Shown here: piece after piece, positions 8,680-16,614 of the stretch
Position numbering within the stretch: the first letter of the stretch is position 1
Layout of the letters: each line of letters starts with the position of its first letter
From: Shouchella hunanensis
Lineage (GTDB): Bacteria > Bacillota > Bacilli > Bacillales > Bacillaceae_D
DNA: 64,000 nt
Direction of reading: 5' to 3'
NCBI RefSeq assembly: GCF_028735875.1
Contig: NZ_CP117834.1
Coordinates: forward strand, 248,001-312,000
Notes under the pieces: model-generated
The model's database searches: none
Seen by the model: only the letters and a program-made list of their open reading frames with translations
What the model was told of the DNA's origin: nothing
Made by a program: the position numbers and the translations under genes

Positions 8680-9750
8680 TTATGAACCAAACGTTAACTG
8701 TTTCACTGTGTCTGCATCCAATTTTTTTATGACTTCCACTAATAGCTTGACCGTATTCTCATAGTCATCTCGATGTAAAATACCTGCATGAGTGTGGATG
8801 TATCGCGTCGCAACGGTAATGGAAAGAGCCGGTACCCCATTTGCAGTCAAATGAATAGAGCCAGAATCAGTACCTCCACCTGCAATCGAATCATATTGAT
8901 ACGGTATTTTATTTTCATCTGCCGTTTGTATAACAAGATCTCGAAGATCTTTATGAGGGATCATCGATGCATCAAACAAGATGATTTGCGGACCTTTCCC
9001 TAAGGTACCTTCGCCTTTTGTTCCAGGTGTGTCAGCTCCTATCCCTACATCAACACCAAATCCAATATCTGGTTGAACAGCATGGGCGCTTGTCTTTGCT
9101 CCTCGTAATCCTACTTCCTCTTGGACGGTACCCACACCATAGACAACATTAGGGTGCTCTTGACCTTGTAACTGTTTTAAGACGTCGATAGCGATTGCGC
9201 ACCCGATACGGTTATCCCAAGCCTTCGCCATTAATAGCTTTTCATTTTTCATAACGGTAAATTCACAAACTGGCACAACTGCATCTCCTGGCATAATTCC
9301 AAATTCAGCTGCTTCTTCTTTAGAGCTTGCCCCAACGTCTATAAACATGTCTTTTATATCAACAGGTTTTTTTCGAGCCTCTGGTGACAAAACATGAGGT
9401 GGTTTAGAGCCGATGACACCTGCAACATTTCCTTTTTTCGTCATAATGGTCACTCGTTGTGCGAGCATCACTTGCCCCCACCAGCCACCAATCGTTTGAA
9501 AACGCAGGAAACCTTTATCGTCAATTGTCGTCACCATAAAGCCAATCTCATCTAAATGGCCAGCAATCATAATTTTAGGACCTGCTTCATTGCCCACTTT
9601 CTTAGCAATCAAACTTCCTAGATGATCGGTCTCGATCGAATCCGCATATGGAGAGATGTATGATTTCATTACATCTCTAGCTTCTTTCTCAAAGCCAGAA
9701 ATTCCATTTGCATCTGTTAAATCTTTTAGCATTTGTAATTGTTGATCCAA
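8680..9750 (-). CDS. ysdC: M42 family glutamyl aminopeptidase (YsdC-like)
   Basis: A cytoplasmic dinuclear-zinc or cobalt aminopeptidase of the M42/cellulase-M family, usually a dodecameric peptide scavenger. Visible motifs are [32 protein letters not shown] and [10 protein letters not shown], which supply the metal ligands and catalytic acid. The start is taken at the TTG that gives [16 protein letters not shown], with GAGGGAG eight bases upstream; this gives 356 residues against 361 for B. subtilis YsdC. The longer frame runs 25 codons further without a ribosome site. Confidence 0.9.
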   Translation of the reverse strand: MDQQLQMLKDLTDANGISGFEKEARDVMKSYISPYADSIETDHLGSLIAKKVGNEAGPKIMIAGHLDEIGFMVTTIDDKGFLRFQTIGGWWGQVMLAQRVTIMTKKGNVAGVIGSKPPHVLSPEARKKPVDIKDMFIDVGASSKEEAAEFGIMPGDAVVPVCEFTVMKNEKLLMAKAWDNRIGCAIAIDVLKQLQGQEHPNVVYGVGTVQEEVGLRGAKTSAHAVQPDIGFGVDVGIGADTPGTKGEGTLGKGPQIILFDASMIPHKDLRDLVIQTADENKIPYQYDSIAGGGTDSGSIHLTANGVPALSITVATRYIHTHAGILHRDDYENTVKLLVEVIKKLDADTVKQLTFGS

Positions 9751-9853
9751 ATTTAGCACTCCCTCTTTGCACAATACCGTTAGTATAACGAAATTTCTTT
9801 TTTTCAACAAACGTTTAGTGGACAAGTTGTTCGGGAAACTTTATAACTATTAA

Positions 9854-9880
9854 TGAAACCTTCCTTTTTCTTCTTACGTA
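9854..9880 (+). promoter_or_regulatory. Sigma-W promoter of ysdB
   Basis: A perfect TGAAAC (9854-9859), a 17-base T-rich spacer and CGTA (9877-9880). This is the classical sigma-W signature, and ysdB is a sigma-W regulon member in B. subtilis. Confidence 0.88.
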
Positions 9881-9922
9881 GTATGACTAGTAAGGGATCT
9901 ATTTTGAAAGGAGCTGTCCTCT

Positions 9923-10330
9923 ATGCTTGTTATTCTATTCCGCATTCTCATTATCTTAACCATAATTGTCATTGCTTATAGCCTCATTAAATATATAGTA
10001 AAGCCTGAGAGGAAGCTGACAAAAGCGCAGGAAAAAAGAGAATTTTATTTCCTTGATGAAGAGGATAATGTCCGAAAAAATTTTTTTATAACGTATAAGG
10101 GCTTAATGTTTGAAGGGGAAAAATATTTAGAGGCTACAGCTGATTCCTTTGACATTACCCGTATTCACATGCAAATGGATCAGCATTCTTTAAAGGGCTT
10201 TCGCTATGAAGACTTTCATTTTTTAGAAGAAGAAATTCGAATCCGCTATCCAAAAGCTTCAATAGAATGGTCAAAACCAGTTAAAGCGTTCATGAAATCG
10301 TCATCGACAAGCGATCAACCTATTACGTAA
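9923..10330 (+). CDS. ysdB: Sigma-W pathway protein YsdB
   Basis: A 135-residue protein with a single N-terminal membrane helix (about residues 1-24) and a charged cytoplasmic domain containing KREFYFLDEEDNVRKNFFITYKG-like segments. YsdB belongs to the envelope-stress regulon; its biochemical role is unknown. It starts at ATG after GAAAGGAG, downstream of the sigma-W promoter, and ends at a shared bidirectional terminator facing the symporter gene. Confidence 0.85.
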   Translation: MLVILFRILIILTIIVIAYSLIKYIVKPERKLTKAQEKREFYFLDEEDNVRKNFFITYKGLMFEGEKYLEATADSFDITRIHMQMDQHSLKGFRYEDFHFLEEEIRIRYPKASIEWSKPVKAFMKSSSTSDQPIT

Positions 10331-10340
10331 GTAAGCAAAG

Positions 10341-10380
10341 ACAACGCCAGCATACTCTTACTTGAGTACGCTGGCGTTTT
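10341..10380. terminator. Bidirectional terminator between ysdB and the symporter gene
   Basis: A 14-bp stem, ACGCCAGC(A/G)TACTC/GAGTACGCTGGCGT, with TTTT after it on the plus strand and TTGT on the minus strand, placed between convergent genes. Confidence 0.9.
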
Positions 10381-10384
10381 GTTA

Positions 10385-11911
10385 TTACTCGGCTTTTTTC
10401 AAGCCAATATTAGCTCGAACCTTTACTTCAGAATATTTCTGCTCATTTCGTTCTTTAGATAAATAGGTGCCAATAATGCCTCCTAAGAAGCCAATAGGAA
10501 CTGAAATAATTGCCGGATTCGTTAAATCAATTAACGGATCACCGACTATAAACGCAGTGCCATCAGCTCTTATGACATTCGGACTCACGGCAACTAAGAA
10601 CAACGCAGACAGTAAACCTGATAGCATAGCCGTAATGGCCCCCGTTGTGTTAAAACGCTTCCAATAGATGGTGTATACGATGACTGGGAGATTCGCACTT
10701 GCCGCCACACAGAACGCTAGTGCAACTAAAAAAGCAACGTTCATATTTTGAGCAAACAGGGCAAGTATGATTGACAAGATCGCTACTGTGACAGAGGCTA
10801 GTCGCGCTGCTACCACTTCTTGTTTTGGTGTTGCTTGACCCTTTTTAATGATTTGTCCATACACATCATGGGCAAATGCAGATGCTCCTGACAAAACTAG
10901 ACCAGCAACAACAGCAAGAATCGTCGCAAATGCAACAGCTGCTACAAACGACATGAATAGTTCTCCACCCAGCTCCTCAGCTAATAAAGGGGCTGCCATA
11001 TTCCCAGCTGGATTTGCTTCCATTATAGCATCAGAACCTACAAAAGCAGCTGCACCAAAGCCTAAGAAAATCGTAAGTAAATAGAAAATCCCAACAATCC
11101 ACGTTGCCGTTACAACAGAGCTTCTTGCTGTCTTCGCATCTCTTACTGTGAAGAAGCGCATAAGAATATGTGGAAGCCCCGCTGTACCTAGTACTAATGC
11201 AAGCATTAAGGAAATGGAATCAATTGGAGCTCTTCCCTGGCCACCTGGATTTAAAAACCCTTCTCCTTCCATTGAACTTACCGTTGAGAACATTTCAGCA
11301 ATATTAAAGTTAAATTGAAACAGCACCATAATGGAGATTAACACTGTAGCAATCATAAGCAATGCTGCTTTTACGATTTGCACCCAGCTCGTCGCAGTCA
11401 TTCCTCCAAAAAGTACATACGTTGTCATCATCACGCCTACTAGTAAAACAGCCCATGTATAAGGAATATTGAAAAGAAGTTGTATAAGTGCACCGGCTCC
11501 TACAAGTTGCGCAATCATATAGAAAATGACAATGGTAATCGTACTTCCAGCGGCGACACCTCGAACTTTCCGAGCATCGAATCGAGAATGAATCATATCA
11601 GCTAATGTATATTTTCCTAGGTTGCGCAACGGCTCGGCGACAATGAACATTACGACGAGGTACGCGACTAAGTAACCAATACTATAAAAGAAACCATCAA
11701 ATCCAAAAAGGGCTATTGCACCTGCTATGCCTAGAAAAGATGCCGCAGATAAATAATCTCCAGCAATCGCCAAACCATTTTGCCACCCTGTAAGCCCGCC
11801 TCCTGCTGTATAAAATTCACTTGCTGTTTTTGTTCGCTTGGCAGCAAAATACGTAATAACAAGGGTTAATGCAACGATTGCTAAAAACAGTGTAATGACG
11901 GCTGGATTCAT
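10385..11911 (-). CDS. Cation/acetate symporter (SSS family, ActP/YwcA-like)
   Basis: A 508-residue sodium:solute symporter family protein with about 13 membrane helices. Landmarks include the N-terminal FYTAGGGLTGWQNGLAIAGDYLSAASF, characteristic of the ActP branch, and AFVAGLVLSGASAFAHDVYG-like segments in the second half. The family imports acetate or short monocarboxylates with a cation. It overlaps the upstream DUF485 gene by four bases (ATGA), the usual yjcH-actP arrangement, and is expected to be under CcpA control through the cre site ahead of that gene. Exact substrate is inferred. Confidence 0.88.
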   Translation of the reverse strand: MNPAVITLFLAIVALTLVITYFAAKRTKTASEFYTAGGGLTGWQNGLAIAGDYLSAASFLGIAGAIALFGFDGFFYSIGYLVAYLVVMFIVAEPLRNLGKYTLADMIHSRFDARKVRGVAAGSTITIVIFYMIAQLVGAGALIQLLFNIPYTWAVLLVGVMMTTYVLFGGMTATSWVQIVKAALLMIATVLISIMVLFQFNFNIAEMFSTVSSMEGEGFLNPGGQGRAPIDSISLMLALVLGTAGLPHILMRFFTVRDAKTARSSVVTATWIVGIFYLLTIFLGFGAAAFVGSDAIMEANPAGNMAAPLLAEELGGELFMSFVAAVAFATILAVVAGLVLSGASAFAHDVYGQIIKKGQATPKQEVVAARLASVTVAILSIILALFAQNMNVAFLVALAFCVAASANLPVIVYTIYWKRFNTTGAITAMLSGLLSALFLVAVSPNVIRADGTAFIVGDPLIDLTNPAIISVPIGFLGGIIGTYLSKERNEQKYSEVKVRANIGLKKAE

Positions 11912-12234
11912 AGACTAGCCCTCTCTTTCTGTTCACTTTCTTCGATTACCTCTTCAGCGAGTTTATCGAATTTAGCCGCTTTTTTTACGTAAAGCGTACA
12001 CAAAGTCCAGGTCATGATAAATTGTGCTACAGCTAACACCCAAGCCCACGTAATATCGCCAAAAACTCGTCCATTTAACACATCTGTATAAACGGCAAGT
12101 ACGGGTAACGAAAAGTAAAAAAGCATAAAAAAGATGATGGATGGAATTAAAAAGCCTTTTTTCTCTTTCATCAGACGTTTAAAAGACGGGCTCTTCTCAA
12201 TTTTCTCATAGTACGAATCCTGATTTTTCCTCAT
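11908..12234 (-). CDS. DUF485 membrane protein (YwcB/YjcH-like)
   Basis: A 108-residue DUF485 protein with two membrane helices at about residues 29-50 and 63-86 and charged ends. DUF485 proteins are encoded immediately before ActP-type symporters and are thought to assist them. Start is ATG with GGAGGAG six bases upstream. It overlaps the symporter start by four bases, so the pair is translationally coupled. Confidence 0.88.
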   Translation of the reverse strand: MRKNQDSYYEKIEKSPSFKRLMKEKKGFLIPSIIFFMLFYFSLPVLAVYTDVLNGRVFGDITWAWVLAVAQFIMTWTLCTLYVKKAAKFDKLAEEVIEESEQKERASL

Positions 12235-12307
12235 GCCGACTCCTCCTCTATGGGTTTCAATTCATTAGTAAAACGATTTTCCTCCTTAAACATATCAGAA
12301 TATATTT

Positions 12308-12336
12308 AGTTTATGAAAACGCTATCAATAAGTCAA
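12308..12336 (-). promoter_or_regulatory. Sigma-A promoter of the DUF485-symporter operon
   Basis: On the minus strand TTGACT, 17 bases, TAAACT. The spacer is almost entirely occupied by a cre site. A purine-rich leader of about 75 bases follows before the start codon. Confidence 0.75.
12313..12328. promoter_or_regulatory. CcpA cre operator
   Basis: ATGAAAACGCTATCAA; its reverse strand TTGATAGCGTTTTCAT fits the cre consensus WTGNNARCGNWWWCAW at every position. It sits between the -35 and -10 elements, a position that gives repression by CcpA when preferred sugars are present. Confidence 0.85.
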
Positions 12337-12397
12337 TTATTAATTTTCAAAAAATACCATCATTTGCGATTGTGTTCGTCTACCTCATACCAAAAAG

Positions 12398-12427
12398 AAA
12401 ATCCCCCTTACTTTTGAGGTAAAGGGG
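12398..12427 (-). terminator. Terminator of the TVP38 gene
   Basis: Minus strand CCCCTTTAC-ctcaaaa-GTAAGGGGG then ATTTTC. The stem includes the last codons of the gene. Confidence 0.75.
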
Positions 12428-12998
12428 CGTCAATGTCGTTTGGCTGATAGGTGTCAGTAGGCTTTTTAGGACGAATAATAAACATAAATAAAACTAGGAA
12501 TAAACAAAACACGACTAATCCTGGCAAGGGTAACTCATGGATTAAGCCGCCGAAAGCTGTGTAAACAATAGCTGGTGACATATTCATTACCGCTGATTGT
12601 TTCACATAATCACGATAATGCTTAGACTCTTCCATTACATAAAACGAAAGCGCATGGAAGTGAACAAACGGCATAATACGCAATAAAAGTAGCTGCCATA
12701 TTGTTAAACTCGTTTTTGATCCGAGAAGCTTTTCTTTCACCATTTTTAGCTTGTCATATACTTTTGGAAATCGCTCAATGAGCCAATAAAACGTTAGACT
12801 TACTCCCATTAAGCCAACATATGAAAAAATCATTCCGTAAAAGAGTCCAAATACATAACCACCTGCTAGCGTCACAAGCAATACAGGTAGAAATAGCACA
12901 GGACGTAAAATATGAAGAATTATAAATAATACCGGTGCCAACCAGCCAGCAGCTTCAATATAGGCGAGTGCGTCTGTTAGTAAGCCGTCCATCGTCAT
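12408..12998 (-). CDS. TVP38/TMEM64 (DedA-like) membrane protein
   Basis: About 196 residues with five or six membrane segments and the VTT-type central motif AGGYVFGLFYGMIFSYVGL around residue 43, followed by the RIMPFVHFHALSFY segment. Members of the family are lipid scramblases or transporters. The frame opens with ATG ACG ATG; the second ATG (at 12992) has the better spacing from GAGGAGG and may be the true start. Similar in size to B. subtilis YtxB. It ends in a terminator overlapping its last codons. Confidence 0.8.
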   Translation of the reverse strand: MTMDGLLTDALAYIEAAGWLAPVLFIILHILRPVLFLPVLLVTLAGGYVFGLFYGMIFSYVGLMGVSLTFYWLIERFPKVYDKLKMVKEKLLGSKTSLTIWQLLLLRIMPFVHFHALSFYVMEESKHYRDYVKQSAVMNMSPAIVYTAFGGLIHELPLPGLVVFCLFLVLFMFIIRPKKPTDTYQPNDIDAPLPQK

Positions 12999-13021
12999 GC
13001 CTCCTCTTTACCATGTGTATG

Positions 13022-13279
13022 CTACAACGATGTGTAAATGAACAACCCTACAGCTAATTGCAGAACAACAAGTGCCGGTATTCCATATTTAAATGAAGGC
13101 TTTCTTGTCTTATGGCGAAAACTATACATACCTGCTAGTAAGCCAACACTACCACCAACTATAGCTAATAAAAATAGACTCTTTTCTGGTATTCTACTTT
13201 TTTGATGGCGGGCATTGTGCTTATCCATACCCATTACAATAAAAGTAAAAACCGAAAGCAAACTAAGATAAACAAGCAT
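13022..13279 (-). CDS. ysdA: DUF1294 membrane protein YsdA
   Basis: An 85-residue protein with the DUF1294 hallmarks MGMDKHNAR, RIPEKSLFLLAIVGGSVG and GMYSFRHKTRKPSF. Two to three hydrophobic segments are seen. The family has no known biochemical role. The start ATG lies ten bases after AGGAG. It follows the infC-rpmI-rplT operon as in B. subtilis, but after that operon's terminator. Confidence 0.85.
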   Translation of the reverse strand: MLVYLSLLSVFTFIVMGMDKHNARHQKSRIPEKSLFLLAIVGGSVGLLAGMYSFRHKTRKPSFKYGIPALVVLQLAVGLFIYTSL

Positions 13280-13303
13280 TGATTTATTTCTCCTATATAC
13301 TTT

Positions 13304-13332
13304 AAAAAAGTACAGCCAGGTGGCTGTACTTT
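13304..13332 (-). terminator. Terminator of infC-rpmI-rplT
   Basis: Minus strand AAAGTACAGCC-acct-GGCTGTACTTTTTT: an 11-base stem with a T run just after the rplT stop codon. Confidence 0.92.
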
Positions 13333-13335
13333 ATA

Positions 13336-13695
13336 TTAGTTATTTAAGCTAGCTTTCGCTTGGTCAGCTAATTGAGCAAATGCTTTTTCGTCATTTACAG
13401 CAAGTTCTGCAAGCATTTTACGGTTTACATTAATTTCAGCAAGCTTTAATCCGTGCATTAGACGGCTGTAAGAAAGACCGTTAATACGCGCTGCTGCATT
13501 AATACGTGTAATCCAAAGCTTACGGAAATCACGCTTTTTCTGACGACGGTCACGGTAAGCATACTGAAGTGATTTCATTACTTGTCCTTGAGCGGACTTG
13601 AATAACGTATGTTTGGAACCGTAATACCCTTTAGCTAGTTTTAAAACCTTTTTACGACGACGACGAGCGACATATCCACCTTTTACTCTTGGCAT
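13336..13695 (-). CDS. rplT: 50S ribosomal protein L20
   Basis: A 119-residue very basic protein essential for early 23S rRNA folding. It opens with the family signature [20 protein letters not shown] and ends with an alanine-rich tail. Length equals that of B. subtilis L20. Besides its structural role L20 represses the infC operon by binding its leader. It is last in infC-rpmI-rplT and is followed directly by a terminator. Confidence 0.98.
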   Translation of the reverse strand: MPRVKGGYVARRRRKKVLKLAKGYYGSKHTLFKSAQGQVMKSLQYAYRDRRQKKRDFRKLWITRINAAARINGLSYSRLMHGLKLAEINVNRKMLAELAVNDEKAFAQLADQAKASLNN

Positions 13696-13727
13696 CGCAA
13701 ATCCCTCCTTCTATCTGAACGAACAGT

Positions 13728-13931
13728 TTATTTTTTCTTGTATGTTAGCATTTGACGAATACGTTTGAAGTCTCCAGAATGAACAATTGCAGACTTACGT
13801 AATTTACGCTTTTGTTTCTGAGATTTGTTACGGAACATGTGGCTAGTATACGCGTGTGAACGCTTTAGCTTGCCAGTCCCAGTTTTCTTGAAACGCTTTG
13901 CAGCGCCACGGTGAGTTTTCATCTTAGGCAT
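13728..13931 (-). CDS. rpmI: 50S ribosomal protein L35
   Basis: A 67-residue basic protein with the conserved [20 protein letters not shown] start and [21 protein letters not shown] end. The B. subtilis homologue has 66 residues. It lies 38 bases after infC and 32 bases before rplT and has GGAGG ahead of its ATG. Confidence 0.98.
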   Translation of the reverse strand: MPKMKTHRGAAKRFKKTGTGKLKRSHAYTSHMFRNKSQKQKRKLRKSAIVHSGDFKRIRQMLTYKKK

Positions 13932-13969
13932 AATAACGTCCTCCTTTTAACTAATCCTAAAAACTAAAA

Positions 13970-14488
13970 TTATTTCTCCGCTTTTGGAGCCATAATGAGA
14001 AACATGCTACGTCCTTCCATCTTTGGACGAGATTCAATAGTGGCAATATCTTCACATTCTTTTGCAAGACGCTCTAGTACATCACGCCCGATTTGAGAGT
14101 GTGTAATCGCACGACCGCGAAAACGAATAGAAGCTTTTACCTTATCGCCTTTTTCAAGGAATTTACGTGCATTTCGTAATTTCGTATTAAAATCGTTGTC
14201 TTCAATCGTTGGACTAAGACGAACTTCTTTAACAGTAATTACTTTCTGCTTTTTACGTGTTTCCTTATCTTTTTTCTGCTGCTCATAGCGATATTTTCCA
14301 TAATCCATGATACGGCAGACAGGCGGTTTCGCATTTGGTGCCACGCAGACAAGGTCAAGATTTACTCTTTGTGCCATTTCCAGTGCTTCATGCTTTGATT
14401 TCACGCCAATTTGATCGCCATTAGCGCCAATTAAACGTACTTCTCGAGCTCGAATCCCTTCATTGACCAACATGTCCTTGCTAATAAT
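13970..14488 (-). CDS. infC: Translation initiation factor IF-3 (AUU start)
   Basis: IF-3 binds the 30S subunit and checks start-codon pairing. The chain has the N-terminal domain ([14 protein letters not shown]-like) and the C-terminal domain with [17 protein letters not shown]. The first ATG in frame gives MLVNEG, but the ribosome site GGAGGTGG lies six bases before an ATT ATT AGC AAG GAC run, which reads (M)ISKD, the same start as B. subtilis IF-3. The start is therefore placed at ATT (14488), giving 172 residues. A rare AUU start is the known means of IF-3 autoregulation. Confidence 0.93.
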   Translation of the reverse strand: MISKDMLVNEGIRAREVRLIGANGDQIGVKSKHEALEMAQRVNLDLVCVAPNAKPPVCRIMDYGKYRYEQQKKDKETRKKQKVITVKEVRLSPTIEDNDFNTKLRNARKFLEKGDKVKASIRFRGRAITHSQIGRDVLERLAKECEDIATIESRPKMEGRSMFLIMAPKAEK

Positions 14489-14683
14489 GAGCCACCTCCA
14501 GTGGTTTTTGTGATGCAGCTAAAGCAATATAAAACGTCGATACGCAAAAAAATGCAGGTACACACGGCACCCACATTTAATCAGCTTATTAAATAAAAAA
14601 CTGACGATTTCTAACCTGACAACCATTGTCAACAGGTGAGAAGCGGGTGCTTCTTCTTGCTTTATTTGACTAACACAAGTGCT
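14489..14683 (-). promoter_or_regulatory. L20-type leader of the infC operon
   Basis: The untranslated leader of about 190 bases contains a hairpin with TGACAA/TTGTCA arms (14611-14628 region) and a long-range pair GCACCC (near 14645) with GGGTGC (near 14568). After the latter comes a weak hairpin and seven T (14548-14554). This matches the L20 leader arrangement, in which L20 binding drives premature termination. Confidence 0.75.
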
Positions 14684-14712
14684 AATATACCATTATTTTT
14701 TACCCTTGTCAA
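14684..14712 (-). promoter_or_regulatory. Sigma-A promoter of infC-rpmI-rplT
   Basis: Minus strand perfect TTGACA, 17-base spacer, TATATT. It starts just after the yknZ-like gene ends. Confidence 0.92.
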
Positions 14713-14724
14713 CGTATGTTCTCT

Positions 14725-15918
14725 TTATTCGTACCGCAACGCATCAACGGGATCCAATTTAGCAGCTTTATTAGCCGGTAGTAAACCAAAAATGACCCCA
14801 ACAACAATAGAGAACGTTGTAGCAATTGTAATTACAGGAATGGAAAGTGCAACGTCTAAATCAAACCCATTTCCAATTAACACGACGAGTAGGCTTCCAA
14901 TCAAAATTCCCATTAGTCCACCTAAGAATGTGAGTACGACCGATTCAACGAGAAATTGTAGCATAATTTGTCCTGTTGTCGCCCCCATTGATTTACGAAT
15001 ACCAATTTCCCTTGTTCGTTCTGTAACGGAGACAAGCATTATATTCATAACGCCAATCCCACCAACAAGTAAAGAAATGCCTGCAATCCCACCAATAATA
15101 ACCGTTAAAATTTGTGTTATTCCAGCATCCGCTTCTAAATATTGGCTGACATCATGGCTTTGATACGCATCAATCGTATCGTGGTTCGTATTCAACGTAT
15201 ACATGACATCGGCAACGGCCCATTCCGCTTGTTCAACAGACGCTGCGGAAATACTCAAACCTGAGTATCCTTCTCTGAAGAAAATTTGTTTCCACGTTTC
15301 ATATGGCATAATGACTTGTTCATATTCATAACTAAGAATGCTTTCCGATGGAGCTAGCACTCCAATAATTTCCATTGGGTAAGCGCCAATTTTCATCGTT
15401 TGGCCAACAGGAGATTCATATGGAAACAACATTTCTGCTAATGATGAACTAATGACTACTTTTCTCGTACCTGCTAAAAAATCAATGGGCGTTAACAACT
15501 CACCATCCATCGCTTCATATTGGTAAAGATCAAAGTAATGCATATTTGTGCCAATAATATCGGCTTCGCTCTCCATTTCTCCAACGCTTAACGTCCGGTA
15601 GTCAGAGGCTGTAGCAACAACTGACTGCACATCTGGTAATGCTTGAATATCTTCTAAGTCTTGTTCGGTATATTGCTGTCCAAACCATATATTTGGGTTC
15701 TGTGCTTGATCTTCCTCTGAAGGTTCAAAATAGACGGTGCGAATGTTTTCGACACCAATCATTTGCTCTTTTAGCTTTTGTTCTGCTCCTTGCCCAATAG
15801 CAACAACAATGATAACAGCAGCAACACCAATAATGATTCCTAGTGTCGTTAATATAGCGCGCATCTTTTGGGCAGCAATAGAACTAAAGGCCATTTTTAT
15901 ATTCTCGATAATGTTCAC
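14725..15918 (-). CDS. yknZ: ABC transporter permease, MacB/YknZ-like
   Basis: A 397-residue MacB-type permease with one N-terminal membrane helix (about 20-42), a large extracellular MacB periplasmic core domain (about 45-255) and three C-terminal helices in the FtsX domain (about 272-395, with VSVTERTREIGIRKSMGATTGQI). It works with the ATPase and membrane-fusion protein encoded upstream. Start is GTG after GGAGAGG. Last gene of a four-gene operon; no terminator is seen before the infC promoter. Confidence 0.88.
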   Translation of the reverse strand: MNIIENIKMAFSSIAAQKMRAILTTLGIIIGVAAVIIVVAIGQGAEQKLKEQMIGVENIRTVYFEPSEEDQAQNPNIWFGQQYTEQDLEDIQALPDVQSVVATASDYRTLSVGEMESEADIIGTNMHYFDLYQYEAMDGELLTPIDFLAGTRKVVISSSLAEMLFPYESPVGQTMKIGAYPMEIIGVLAPSESILSYEYEQVIMPYETWKQIFFREGYSGLSISAASVEQAEWAVADVMYTLNTNHDTIDAYQSHDVSQYLEADAGITQILTVIIGGIAGISLLVGGIGVMNIMLVSVTERTREIGIRKSMGATTGQIMLQFLVESVVLTFLGGLMGILIGSLLVVLIGNGFDLDVALSIPVITIATTFSIVVGVIFGLLPANKAAKLDPVDALRYE

Positions 15919-15942
15919 GTTTTCAGTCCTCTCCCCAATACG

Positions 15943-16614
15943 TTACGATGCGGCATCGTTAATTTTACCGTCACGTACGTATACAACTCGATCCGTCTGA
16001 GCAGCTACCTCGTTTTCGTGGGTAATAATAACAACCGTCGTACCTGCTTGATTGAGCTCTCGTAATAAGCGAATAATGGCTTCACTTGTTTTCGTATCAA
16101 GTGCTCCTGTAGGCTCGTCAGCAAGAATTAAGGATGGTGAATTTACTATTGCCCGGGCAATAGCGACACGCTGTTTTTGTCCACCTGAAAGAGAGGTGGG
16201 CTTGTAGTGAACACGGTCCGCTAAGCCCACTTTAGCAAGGGCAGCAAACGCTCTTTCCTTACGTTCTTTTTTCTTCATTCCACTATAAATTAATGGTAGC
16301 TCAACATTTTTCCAAGCAGATTGCCGTGGGAGTAAGTGGAACTGTTGAAACACAAAGCCAATTTTTTTATTACGAATTTGCGCAAGCTGTCGCGGTGTCT
16401 GTCGATCAATTTTTTCACCATCGAGTATATACTGACCTGTAGTTGGTTTATCGAGACAGCCTAAAATGTTCATAAGCGTTGATTTACCAGAACCGGAAGG
16501 ACCCATAATCGACATAAAACTCCCTTTCTCAATCTGTAAATCAATTGGAGAGAGCACTTGCGACCAAGAAGGACCTAAGCGAAATGATTTCGTCACTTGA
16601 TTTAACGTAATCAC
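15943..16614 (-). CDS. yknY: ABC transporter ATP-binding protein, YknY-like
   Basis: A 223-residue LolD/MacB-class ATPase. Walker [10 protein letters not shown] (about residue 39), the Q-loop [10 protein letters not shown], the signature [14 protein letters not shown] and Walker [13 protein letters not shown] are all intact. It starts at GTG, and the GTGA overlaps the stop of the membrane-fusion gene, showing coupling. It energises the MacB-like permease. Confidence 0.93.
   Translation of the reverse strand: MITLNQVTKSFRLGPSWSQVLSPIDLQIEKGSFMSIMGPSGSGKSTLMNILGCLDKPTTGQYILDGEKIDRQTPRQLAQIRNKKIGFVFQQFHLLPRQSAWKNVELPLIYSGMKKKERKERAFAALAKVGLADRVHYKPTSLSGGQKQRVAIARAIVNSPSLILADEPTGALDTKTSEAIIRLLRELNQAGTTVVIITHENEVAAQTDRVVYVRDGKINDAAS

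Noticed and set aside
14636-15163. 175-codon plus-strand frame opposite the yknZ-like gene
   Set aside because: Low-complexity shadow of the antisense strand; no ribosome site and it runs through the infC promoter.
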